A stretch of DNA of 64,000 nucleotides from Trichodelitschia bisporula. Taxonomy: Eukaryota > Ascomycota > Dothideomycetes > Phaeotrichales > Phaeotrichaceae. The stretch is taken from contig ML996687.1 of NCBI GenBank assembly GCA_010356995.1, positions 373,803 to 437,802 of the forward strand, in the 5' to 3' direction. Below are positions 35,201 to 46,663 of this stretch, piece after piece. The notes under the pieces are model-generated. The model had not been told where the DNA came from. It searched no databases and worked only from the letters and a program-made list of their open reading frames with translations. Position 1 is the first letter of the stretch; every line of letters begins with the position of its first letter. The translations under genes and the position numbers were made by a program.

Positions 35201-37063
35201 TCAGCATCCCCGGGGATTTCATGTCGAACGGAGTCCAGCATAATGCAAGATGCAACCACAAGGGCCAATTGCTGAAATATCTCTCGAGCTCCAACCTTGC
35301 TCCCTTGCTGCTCCGTGATGTTAATGCCCAGCCGAAGTATGTTGCCTCCAAAATCTGTAGGTATGGGACTGTTGACGAATGACGCCTGAACAAAGTCAAA
35401 CGCTTCCTCCAAGCTGTGGGCGAAATGATCGAAGGCGTAATGCAGATAAGACTGCAGCTCTGTGGCATTGAGTAATAGTCTTAGAGATTGCTTCAACCCA
35501 CGGGTTGTTTTACATCCGTGCGCAATGCCGCCGTACAGCTTTTCGACTTGCTCTCGGATCAACTTGGGCCGTCCTGCACCTGGGATACGAATAATCTGAA
35601 TGGTTAGCAAGGACTGTCGGCAAGGAATACGAACTCTGGTCGCTGACCTGAATAGAGCTGTAATAACACTGCACAAGCTGCTGAAGGGTGTTGATATATT
35701 TCCCTCTCTCTTTCCAGAAGTCCGCATATTGCCGAAATGCCGCATTGTCATGGACCGTACTCGACAGAGACTCAAGCAAGCTGTTGGTGACGAAGTCGGA
35801 ATCCCACATCTCTGCAGGAAGATTGACTTCAGAGGCATTGAGGGCAATGATAGCGCAGGGAAGTACAGGCTGATTGGAAGAAGTTTCCAGCGCGGCCGCA
35901 GCCCACTCAATCAAACGCTCAAATACACTCTCAATGACTCTGCAATATGTGAGTGAGCTTAAAGCGGTCTGGTGAAGATAGAGTACCTCGGATTTTTTAG
36001 GACAAAGACGATGGTGTCTGAGAAAGTGTATAACAGTCGCGGATACAAATGAGTGACTGCAAACTGCCTCGTTCTCCGGTGCGGAGTATTGGCCCAAAGC
36101 AGTGCTCGCTCGGAGCCGAACTGATTCCTTGACACTTCATCTGTTTGTGTTTTCTTATAGTTTGTGTTCGTCTCGTTCCTGGTTCGCCGAAACATGGTCC
36201 CAACGGGCTCCCTTTCTCCTCCTTCCAGCCCTTCGCAGTCAGCATACAGCAGCGGAGCTTCCGAAGATATCGTGGCAGGATCGGAGTAAAGGTGGACGTC
36301 TTCGGAGGTAGGCACATCTTTTCCAGACATTCCAACAACCGGAGCGGGCTGCTGGACTCTGCCTGCGCCACCCTTGAAGGTGATAAGCAAGTTGATGAGT
36401 GTGCTCTTGCCCGCCCCACTTTGACCAACAAAAGACACCAAGCTGGGGGTCCGCATATCTCGAGCGGATGCTTTGCTGACTTCGGAGTCCCACGATAGTC
36501 GACGGGACGATCCCTCCGCTCTTGTACCCGTCATGATCTCGGCGAACCGGCCAGAATCCTGAAAGATGAGAAGCTGGTCCGATGGGACGTTACGATTGAC
36601 ACCTGGGCTAATCAGATACGCCTCCGATGCGTGGTATGTTACTGACCAAACCATGCGGTATTCTCATCCTGCGCGCAGAGCTTCGCATACACGTCCTCAT
36701 TACTGGGCGGTGACAGTGCATTCTGGACTTGCTTCGCGACCCACGGATTTGCCCTTTCATGAATTGCAGCCGAGCCCGTCGCCTTGGCTCCTACCCTCTT
36801 GCGGTGTGGAAGCTGAGCATTCCAGCATCTGTCGCAGAAGACGAAATCGCAAGCATAGCAGAAGTACAATGCTTGCTGTATGGTTGACTCTTCCTCTTCG
36901 CATGCCTCGCAGCAGATTTCGGCCTCGTCGGCTTCATCGAAGTCGTCGAGATTTATTGTACCTGACCTGGAGATTCTTGTCAATCCAAGGCAACATATAA
37001 CGGGAGACAGACGTACTGTGGTGGGGGATATTGGCTACCAGGTCGATCACTGCGGCCCACCAT
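32218..37063 (-). CDS. Multidomain protein: zinc module, GTPase, RING finger, pseudo-patatin
   Basis: Eleven exons: 37063-37017, 36966-36647, 36602-35987, 35939-35648, 35595-34523, 34477-34370, 34326-33989, 33942-33885, 33833-33262, 33219-32908 and 32861-32218; all introns are GT-AG, 42-52 nt, and phases agree, giving 1459 residues. Order: a ZZ-like zinc module near residues 25-60 (CCEAC, CYAC, CDRC); a P-loop GTPase domain with GQSGAGKSTLINLLI (about 180-195) and a DxxG-like DCEG; a helical region; a RING finger (about 705-755; CHTICLGC, CGHILC, CPLD); a patatin domain starting at DGGGIR (about 783); then a Ser-rich disordered tail ending in a short coiled coil. In the patatin domain the nucleophile elbow reads GTNTS where GTSTG is expected, and the DGA/DGG motif before NP reads AAD. 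Both catalytic residues are therefore missing. Patatin domains occur as effectors in fungal NLR-type proteins, so a regulatory or immune-type scaffold is conceivable, but this is inference. Confidence 0.85.
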
Positions 37064-38803
37064 CTTGGACAACGACAAGGCTCAGGAAAGGTTTCCGCGG
37101 GCGAATTCGAGACCAACTCTAGATGTCTGGATCAACTGGCCGAGCGAGAGAGATGTAGGCGTGATGAAATCCAGATTGGAGCGCGCTGTAGGCTTATTAC
37201 GTTCTGTCTTCCGGCGGCGTAGAAGCTAATCGACAAGTGCGGGGAGAAACGTGGGTAAAGGAGACCGCGAGGTGGACGGACATACTGCGGAGTTCAAATC
37301 AATTTGTTGACATGCCCCCTCCACGCCATGCATTCAGTCTCGCGGCGGGGCGACCCAGTTCGGTGGTCCAGGCAAGGCCGGCGGTACAGACTAGCAGCCT
37401 CTGCTCGGACATGGCAGCGATGCTGGCGAACGAGCATACGAGGCGGGCATTCGGAGGCGCGAGCCTATCAAGCCCAACCCAGATACCAACGGACAGGAGG
37501 TAGCCTCTGAAGAAGCGGAGTTCCGTTGCATGTCGTGCTGGACCAGGCTGCGATTTCTGGCTGAGGTAGGTGAATCAGCACATGGGATTGGAGAATTGGA
37601 AGGCGGAGCCGACAACAGCGTGCTCAAACCTAAGCATCTGTTTGGACGAAACGGCAAACTCGCAACATCAGCCGAGACGCCACGAAACGCCATCGACTCA
37701 CGCTCCGTCCGCATTCCAGAGGCCTGGGAACAGCGTTTCGGGGGGCTGTGCGCAGTGCAGAGAACCTGCCACTCCTCCAAAGCCGCATTGAAGCCGCCAG
37801 TCCTGTCGATCATCACTCGTATCGTCGTGAACGGTCCGGGAAGGTAAAAGGTCGCGTGCGTCCTGATATCGGAGTGAAGAGCCACGCTTGGACGGCATCA
37901 GCTGCGAAGGTAAAGACGTGAACTTTAATGTTGTTTTCTTCTTCATTACCTAGACTCGAAAGGACTGTAACTGCACACTTCGTTTGGCGTGGGGTGCTTG
38001 GGAGTGACATTCGTGGCGTCATGGCAGATTGGCAATGTCAACGTGCAGCGTTGCATTAAAAAAAACCGTTTTGTCAGAAAGATGCCCCCATCCAGGGTTG
38101 CCTGCAAGGTACCGATGCCCTGTCATGACATGGGATTGAGTGAGTGTGAAGTCCTCGGGAGATCACCTACCGTAAGCTTAAGCAACAGTTACCTTGGCAT
38201 CCAAAGACATTTCGAGCAACGGTCGCAGGATTAACTACTTCATTGAGTACAGCAACATCACCAAGTGCGTAGGCCAGTTGCAAATAGAAAAGTCATCGAT
38301 TCTCACTTGGCAATTAGCGGGGTATATCTTTGAGCACTTCAAGTGGAGGAATCAGCTGCTCCATAAGCTTTGCGTGCCATTCCTAAATTAGGTATGCACC
38401 TTGAACGACTAGAGCCATGCGACCAACCCGAGAGAAGGCGTTTGCTTCAGTCACAGACACTATCAAATCCTGTCCCTGCAGATCGTGAAATGCTTCGAAC
38501 CGAGCAATGAGGAACATGATACGAGTACTGGAAATCTGATCAAAAGGTGGCATAGAGTGAGGTGCACCTGGGCTGGTATTAGGCTTGATTGAAGCATCAG
38601 GTCAAATGTCAGCCAGCTTGAAAGTGAAAAACATTGTGTAGTTACGCCGAACCCCGATCCCTCCGTTTCCGGCGTAGAAATGCATTTTCGAAGAGCGTGA
38701 GTATCGTGATACAGGTAAAAAAATGGTATCGATGAGAGGTGGGGCGTGAGCCTGCAGGCAAGGGTAGACGTGACCCCGATTTCAGTTCAGGTTGTTGGTA
38801 GGA
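37064..38803. other. Intergenic, no gene seen
   Basis: About 1.7 kb between the promoter of the patatin-domain gene and the 3' end of the RabGAP gene. Overlapping open frames at 37391-37885 and 37530-37847 lie on opposite strands and have no recognisable domain. Nothing else found. Confidence 0.5.
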
Positions 38804-41720
38804 CTAGCTGTTCAGCATTTGCGTGATGCTAGCCCACTTCTGCTTGATAGCCTCATATTCCGAGTTGATCTGTACCCCGTTAGCTGTCGGCTCTTATCGG
38901 GACTGCCGGGCTTACCTGAGCAAGTCGGAGTTTCGTATCCACTAAAGCCCGTTCCATCTCTTGCTTCTCTTCTTCCACTGCTCGATTCAAGTTATGCACT
39001 TCAATGTTGCGCTGCATGACGGCGTCCATCTCTGCCCGAAGGCGCGCCTCCACCTCCTCCGTTTGGTGAGCAACAACGTTTTTTAGTTCTTCGACTTGGC
39101 CCTTCAGGCTTTCGTTCTGATCTTGCAATTCTTCGTTCTCAACCTTGATACGCACCAGCTCTGAGGCGACTTGGACGTGCTCCGTGTCGCTCTGCTCGGC
39201 AGCTTCCTCGAGCCGGCGGACCTGGGATTGGAGGGAGGTGCACTGGGATTTCAGAATCTGAAGTTCATTTTGGCGCTGAGATTCAGCACGCTGCTGCTCC
39301 TCCCACTCTGCCGCATAGCTAGCCAGCATCTCAGGGGTGATCTTGACCGAGCAGGCGTCTTGTACGAGCATATCTGCGCGGTACACTTCACGGTCAACAC
39401 CATTGAGTGCTGAGCCGAAGAAGCCAGAGTCGAGAATCGAGCTCGCCGATGGGGCTTTGTCAATGTACACGTCGAACAGCCGGTCCTTAAGGAAGTTGGT
39501 CAAAGCGCTCATGTCCTTCATGCCCAACAGGGTCTCGCGATTCTTTTGCATAAGCACAATACCAAACTTGAGGATTGCGCCTTCAAGACCTTCACTGAGG
39601 ATCAAGTCATAGATCCGGAGGACAAGCTGCAGCGGGAAGCGGTATGCGAAGAGCGTGAGGAACCACTGCGTAGCATATAGGTTGGGCGACACTCCGCGGC
39701 GGTGCAAGTGACAGTACAACGCTGGTTCCAGGTCCTCCAGTAGCCGAGAAAACTGGTACAGGTGGAGATGAAGCCCCGGCATGTCTTGTATGAACATCTG
39801 ACGCAAACCGTACTGATACATGATCCGTACGAGCATGCAAAATGCTTCTTCCTCAGGCATCTAATTTGCGTTAGAACGTCTCAAATCTAAGGGATAACTT
39901 ACGTTGAACAGGAGCGGCATGACGATGAAATTCATTCCTTGCGCGTAGCCGACTTCCTCGTCGTACAAGGCGTATGCTTTGCAGACGCCGTACAGGCCGT
40001 CTTGGAGGCCCGCAGCCATGATGTACTTGGAGTAGCTGGTCCGTGTACCCAGATCCCGTTTGATGGCCTTTTCCAACTTGTGTAGTTTGGCAAGCTGTTC
40101 TGACGTCGGGTCGGGGCGTGCCTTCAAAGCAGCAAGCCTGCTCGTGACAGCCAGTGTCTCAAGAGATGGAGACGTGGCCCCATCCGCCATCGGCGGCGTG
40201 GAGTTGTCAGAGTGGATGCTGGAGGCTGAGCTCGCAAGCGATTCCTTACCCTTGCTGCTGCGGTTGCTGCTCGAATTGCCGTCCGCGGTGTTGCCGTTGA
40301 TGTTAGGCTTGTCAGACCCGCGCGCCACCAGCTGGGGGTAAATCGCTTCCAGATCTTCATTCTTGCTCATAGCCAGGACTTGCCAGATGACGCCACGAAT
40401 GGCCTGCGGAATTCCGCCTGCGATGGCGCGGTTGAGTTGCTCAGGACTGCTGCGAGCAACTGCCGCAGGACCTTCATTGACAACGGCCTGCCAAAGGTCC
40501 CAGTCCACTTCCGCGTCGGCATCAGGAGCCGTAGACATACCGGAAACCGTCCCGGGGGGCAGATTGGGGTTAATCGTGGGTTTCCTGGTGATGGGACTGG
40601 GGCCGGGGCTTGAAGCGCTGTGCTTCATGGTTGGAGCAAACGACTCGTCCTTCTCGGCGATGCTCGGCGAAGTCGGGCTCGCGACGCTGGCAGATCGGCC
40701 CATGAAATTGCCAAAAACTCCGCCATTTGTCGCTTCAGGGACCGATCCTTCATCAAATGCGGATATGCCAGCCTCCTCACGCATGCGCACAATCTTGAAG
40801 CGGTCTTTTAAGCTACTCTGGCTATGCCGCGATTTCGTCGCTGATCCGGGTTCGTCGCCTTCATCCAGCTTACTCAACATGAGCTCCGAGTTACTACCAA
40901 CCGTAGAAGTGGTATTTCGGCGGTCATGGGGCGGAGGGCTCGTGGCAGGGGGGGAGGCGGGCTTCTTGTCGGTGCCAGTCGTGGCCCGCGACAGCCATGA
41001 GAAAGGTGAGTTGAACTTGCGCGCAACAGGTGGGCGGGCTGGAGTTGGGACGGGCTTTTCGATGATAGGCGTAGAAGCCATTGTGGATGCAGTAGACCCC
41101 GGGCGAGAGACTTCTGACGCTTCGGAGGGGGTTTGTTTGAGTGGGATTGAGAAAGTGGACGTCCCGGTCGGCGCCCTCGAGCGGGAAGGAATGGACGCAG
41201 ACTCTAGTTGGTGTCAGTTTGACCCAGCGCAAAAGTAACGGAGGCTGCGGTGAAAATCGATCGAAAAGCAAAGGCAAGACGAAAACGATGACCAGTTCGT
41301 GTGTCCGCATAACCACAAGGGCCAAAGATTAACTGCGAGTAGCGAGCACTAACCGTCCTCAAGATTCACATCCTGCATGCTTGCAGCGTCGATTTTGTGA
41401 TCTGCCAGATGAGGTGACTTCTCCGACGTGGTGCCATTTAGCTCGGTCGCAGCTTCCCTAGTGACACCCTTTTCAGGCCTTCCACGTGTATCCAGCTTGT
41501 CACTCGATTGTGCAGGTGAAGATGGCCGGCGGTCTGTGAGAGACCGCGTTGCTTCTGGCGATCGCTGTCGAGGACGTGGCGTCAGGTCCGGTGCATCGTC
41601 GTAGACGCTCTGTTTGAGAGTCAGTCCGGTCTTTGAGACGGTAAGTACGCGTCTTACATCACTGTTCAGGCTCGAACTGCTGGTCGTGGGCCTGGGAGGT
41701 GTAGCGGGTCGGTCAGCCAT
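38804..41720 (-). CDS. GYP5: TBC-domain Rab GTPase-activating protein, Gyp5 type
   Basis: Five exons: 41720-41658, 41609-41354, 41203-39903, 39860-38916 and 38869-38804, encoding 876 residues; introns are GT-AG and phases agree. It should stimulate GTP hydrolysis by Ypt1/Sec4-class Rabs in exocytic membrane traffic. The N-terminal 300 residues are Ser/Pro-rich and disordered. The TBC domain (about 320-640) carries RGVIWQVL, the arginine-finger motif IKRDLGTRTS and the glutamine-finger motif YAQGMNF, then PEEEAFCMLVRIM. A long coiled coil (about 720-870) follows, as in yeast Gyp5/Gyl1, ending in KQKWASITQMLNS. A disordered insertion with Ser/Asn runs (about 395-440) sits inside the N-terminal part of the TBC fold. 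The first intron (48 nt) is in frame and stop-free, so the first junction is less certain than the rest. Confidence 0.92.
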
Positions 41721-42609
41721 TGCGGAAGTCGGAATATCCTCTTGGGCGGCGACCGTGGTGCGGAGGTGGTAGGTGTTACTGGCGCAGCTAATCCTCGGGG
41801 GAAGGCGCTTCAATGGGTCATTATTGGACGATGGAGTGCAGCGGCGGCTTGCGAATTTCTTCCGTTGCTGGTCGAGCGTTCAGGGAGTGGGAATGGCTGT
41901 TAATGAAGGTGTTAACGTGAAAAAAGGTGGTTGCATGTGGGTGGAAGCTTCGACTGGAGCGCCCTGGCGTGCCTTGCTGCCGTGCGATCAACGATGGCCG
42001 ATGCAATGCAGCCACGCCAGTGGGGGAAGCCTGGGATGATGGGTGCCGAAACCTATTTTGGGAGTGGCCAAGCGCAGGAGACCTCACGTTGGACTTCTGA
42101 GGGTTTGTTTGTTTATATCTCAACAATAACCCTATGGTTCATCGACAAGTACCGTCTAAGGTCAGAGGCCATGTGGCTTTAGGACTCGCACAGTCGCACT
42201 CTCTGCATCCCACTATCTCACTCTCAGATGCCATATCCGCGTCGTCACCCAAGTGTTTCAGAAGCAAGCCTTCAATTCGAAACGTACCAGACCCGAAGGC
42301 TCAGCCACACTTCCCCTTTCACCTGCCGCAATACCCTTGCTAGTGTGGCGCGGGCAGGGGGAGTTACGAATGGTTCGCGCGTGAGATGCGCCGCTCGCGC
42401 GACAATCTTTTCCTCAATTTGCCTGTTCCAATTGATGTGGCCGTTTATCGTACATTTATATAAGTCTAGACCACGCGCTCTTCATGCTCCTAAGCTCATG
42501 TAACTTTTGCGAACATGGCGTTAGAGGGAATCAACTTTGCAAATCATTTTCTCATCTCCCCTCTCAAGCTCCGTACCGGTCATTGGGCTCCCTTCCGGTC
42601 CTGTCCTGC
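41721..42609. other. Spacer between RabGAP start and tryptophan synthase end
   Basis: About 890 nt with the RabGAP promoter and the tryptophan synthase 3' UTR. No gene seen. Confidence 0.5.
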
Positions 42610-44965
42610 TCAGACTGGATGAGTGTTAGCAGATCACCAGAAATCACAGGGAGTTGGCTCTTACATCGCAGATCCCACCCAATCTTCGGTCCCAGCTTGG
42701 GGAGCTCGTCAGCGACGCTCTGGACGTCCTTGTCACCACGCCCGCTGAGGCAGATGACGATATCCTGGTCCTTGCTCATCGTCTTGGCCAACTCCATCGC
42801 GCCATAGATGGCATGCGACGTCTCGAGTGCTGGGATGATACCTTCCAGCTGGCTCAGCATCCGGAATCCGATGAAAGCCTCGGCATCTGTAGCGGCAATG
42901 AACTTGGCACGTTCAGCATCCTTCCACGATGAGAGTTCCGGACCGACACCCGGATAATCAAGGCCAGCCGAGACCGAGTGTGTATCGCTGATCTGACCAT
43001 GCTTGTCCTGAAGGACGTACGTCCGCACGCCATGCAAAACGCCCTTCGTGCCGCTCGTCAGAGTCGCGCTATGGCGGTCCGTATCAATGCCATCGCCGCC
43101 GGCTTCTACACCAAGAAGTTTAACCGATGGGTCATTCGAAAACGGATAAAACATGCCGACCGCATTGCTGCCACCGCCGACGCAAGCCACAACGGCATCC
43201 GGAAGCTTGCCCCGGAGTTCTTGCATCTGCTCCTTGGTCTCGTTACCGATCACAGACTGGAAAGTTCGGACAATGGTTGGGAAGGGGTGCGGGCCAATGG
43301 CAGAGCCAATGATAAAATGTGTCGTCGACAGCCTAACCACCCAGGCACGGAGCGCCTCGTTGACGGCATCCCGGAGGGTGCGCGACCCTGCCTCGACGGC
43401 GATGACTTGCGCGCCGAGGAGTTTGATGCGGAAGACATTCAGCGCCTGCCGCCGGACATCTTCGGCGCCCATGTAAATCGTGCACTTCATCCCAAATTTG
43501 GCGCAAACTGTCGCCGTTGCCACGCCGTGTTGTCCGGCACCGGTCTCGGCAATGATCTCAGTCTTGCCCATCCGACGCGCCAGCAAAATCTGGCCCAAGG
43601 CGTTATTGATTTTGTGGCTGCCAGTGTGGTTCAGGTCTTCACGCTTCAGCCAGATGTTGGCACCGCCAGCGTGCTCGGTCAGGCGCTCAGCGAGGTGAAG
43701 ATGGCCAGGCCGTCCCATCCAGTGGTAGTAGGAGCGATATTCTTTCCAGAACTCGGGATCATCTTTTGCGTGGTTGAAACAGGCTTCGAGCTCTGCAAGG
43801 CAATCCATCAACGACTCAGGTACGTACTGCCCACCAAACTCGCCAAACCGTGCGGCAGCTGCAGGATCTGTGCCGTTGGCGGCCTCGAGCTGCTCCAGTA
43901 GATTGGGTCCCGTGGTGTCTGCATCGGTGATAATAGCGTCAACGTGAACCCCTGCCGAAACCTTGGCCTCGTTGATGCTTTCTACAATTCCCACTTCCCG
44001 AGTCAAGTCGTTCGCTCCTGGCTCCCGACCGCTGATCGTGCGGCAATACTCCTCTACAGCTTTGGCCCCCTGTCCTGGCGCAGCTTCTGCGAGTGTTGTG
44101 ACAATTTGGCTGCCGATAACGACGCCCTCGGCGATGCTTCCAACGCTGAGGAAGTGATCACGGGTGCTCACACCGAATCCAACTGCTGCTGGAATGTTGC
44201 CGGAGTACTTGTGCACCCGATCAAGAAGCTGTGGTAGACCTGCGCTCAGGGTACCGGTGGCACCTGTGACCCCCATTCTGGACACGACGTAGATAAAGGA
44301 ATCCGCAATCTTGCACAGGAGCTTCATGCGATTCTCCGAGGTAGATGGCGCTATAAGAGGGACGTAGGAGAGGCTAGAGCTTCGTTAGTCTTTCCACAGT
44401 GAAGCTGACATGACACTCACCCTGCCTTGGAGCAATAGTTGCGGAAGCGAACGGCCTCCTCCGGGGGCAGGTCAACAACAATGAAGCCGTTGGCTCCAGC
44501 CTCACGTGCATCCTGCATGATTTTCTCCTCGCCATAGCTGAGGAGGGGATTATAGTAGCCCATGAGCATGATGGGAGCCTTGAGACCGCGCTTTCTTGCG
44601 TCCCGCACCGCATCGAGGACTTTTGAAGTGGTAACGCCATTCTGCAACGCTATGGTATTCGCCTTTTGGATGGTTGGGCCGTCTGCAATGGGATCGGTGA
44701 ACGGCATACCCAATTCAATGACCTCTGTACAAACAATTGGGTCAGCATTGGTTTGAAACGTTGAGAGGAGCTATTGTACCTGCACCACCAGCCTCCATCC
44801 CCAGCAGGATGTCGGGCGTGTCGTCGATCGTGGGATACCCCGCAGTCACATATGTGACAAGCGCGGGCTGATGGGAGTCAGGAACAGTACTTGATCACGT
44901 TGCGGAGCTGAACGTACTCTGCCCTCACGCTTGCAGCGTGCGAAGGTATTTTTGATTGCCTCCAT
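42610..44965 (-). CDS. TRP5: Tryptophan synthase, fused alpha and beta domains
   Basis: Five exons: 44965-44918, 44867-44780, 44724-44421, 44373-42665 and 42614-42610, encoding 717 residues, the usual fungal length. The alpha domain (about 1-275) cleaves indole-3-glycerol phosphate and shows [18 protein letters not shown] with the catalytic Glu and Asp. A linker leads to the beta domain (about 315-717), which joins indole to serine using PLP: the lysine lies in [10 protein letters not shown], and the phosphate loop is [23 protein letters not shown] is also present. The last exon carries only two coding bases plus the stop codon (join ...WDLRF); without this splice the frame runs on through unrelated sequence. 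Head-to-head with the GH63 gene across 1.7 kb. I found no clear TGACTCA general-control element upstream. Confidence 0.97.
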
Positions 44966-46663
44966 GGCTAATTCGGACAATTGGCCCGCTTGGAGGAACG
45001 GAAGGGTGCAAAAGCGATTGGGTTGCGGAGCTACGTGTGGATGGTTTGAAGCTCAAAGGCAGAGCTATATGAGATGACAGTCAATAGATATGGTGACTTC
45101 GAGTCTTCTTGTGACTGTTTTTTGTGGCTGCAAGTATGACTGTCAAGAGATACCCCGCCGAAGTCGCTAGCGGTACGACGGCTCCGGCAAAAATGGGGGA
45201 GGGGGCGCCATCTTGGCAGCCGCCACAGCACAACGTAGAGCCCGGGTCCGCAAAATTCCAGAATATCGGAGCGCAGATCACAACCCACTATCCTCCGTGC
45301 CTCCCACAAGGCTGGAGTTCAGTGTAACGCTCCAACTACTCCGTATGTTCCAGTATCACGCTACATTCATTGAAGTCGCACCTTGTGTTATCGATATCTC
45401 CCGTCGGAAACATTGCTGCAGTTTGGTTTAAATTCCGCCTGCTATAATCAAACCAAAGAGTAGGGCAGCACCTCACGCCAGTCCCAAATTGTTCAAAGGT
45501 GTAAGTATGTGTTGAACATCTCCCTTTTGGACACTGATCTGCAATTGTTCGGTACTCGGGCTGGATACAGCCAACCGTCTCATATTTCCTCCTGGTGTGT
45601 AAGGACCATAACATACTCCGTACTTACACCTCAAGAGCTGTCCGAAAGCGGTAGGTGAAGATCTAGACAAAGATCAAGGGCTAAACGAACAAGTCATGTC
45701 GCCCCTCCTCGGTAGTAGTCTCCGCATACCTCCGTATGCCTCAGCAAAAGTCGGGGGCGAGGGAGGACATCACCGTTCCTATCCAATTGCGGCTTAAGCG
45801 CCTAAATTTTGCATTCTGATAACAATTGACAGATCCCAGTCAGCCAGGGCATTGGTCACCAAGTCTTGATGTTGGTACATCCTTACATAAGAACCCAGAA
45901 TTAAATGCATGAAATGTGCCGTGTGCCTTGCAGCTTTAGAGTCGAAGTGGCAGGCTAGGTTGGAAGGCATTCCAAGAAAGTGTACCCTTAAAAGCCAATG
46001 ATGCGGTGGCGTTGCCTTAAAACGGCTCTTCCTTGGCCATTGTCTTCCTTATCCCACTGCAGATGGACCGTGCCTGGACTACGGGAGCTGCACTCGAATG
46101 TGAAGCAACTGCAGCTGCTGAATGGACTGTTAAGGTGTTCCTGCGAATCCCTCACGAGTTTGAAGAGGAAGCGCGGGATACATCCGTAGTTATCGAGTGC
46201 GCCGAGCACTTCAGCCAGTCTTCCCTTGCCTGATTTGCTGTTCATGCGAAGAGACCTTCGCAATTAAGCCAGCTCACTCACACACCCCGCTTCCGCCGGC
46301 GGGGCCTCCCCCGCAATGGATTGACGCGCACCAGCGCAGACCGCTGCTGCCCGCTGCTGCGAGTCCAAGCGGGAGATAGGCATGACATCGCGATTTCCCG
46401 TATCCCCTGCAACTGCAGCTTCTGTCAAGGTAGACTCGCGTCCCGGCTGCTCAACAGTTAAAACCTTTCGCGCCTCCTCCTCGCCCTGTCCTCTCCCCTA
46501 AACATTTCCCCTTACTCTCCACCCCTCTCCTTTGCAGTACGCATTTTCGCATCCTACAGCACTCAGAATTTCCAAATATCCCATTGAGCATCCTTACTCC
46601 CCCACCCATTTGCCGACCCTCAGCTTCCAGGACCATCAGGCTTCAGCGGCGACCCACGGCGCC
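44966..46663. other. Divergent promoter region, tryptophan synthase and GH63 genes
   Basis: About 1.7 kb without a recognisable gene. The last 250 nt before the GH63 start are pyrimidine-rich on the + strand, as in a fungal leader. Confidence 0.5.

Noticed and set aside
42564-42664. C-terminal extension of tryptophan synthase past the residues WDLR
   Set aside because: Fungal homologues end at WDLRF; a 50-nt intron followed by a 5-nt terminal exon reproduces that end exactly.
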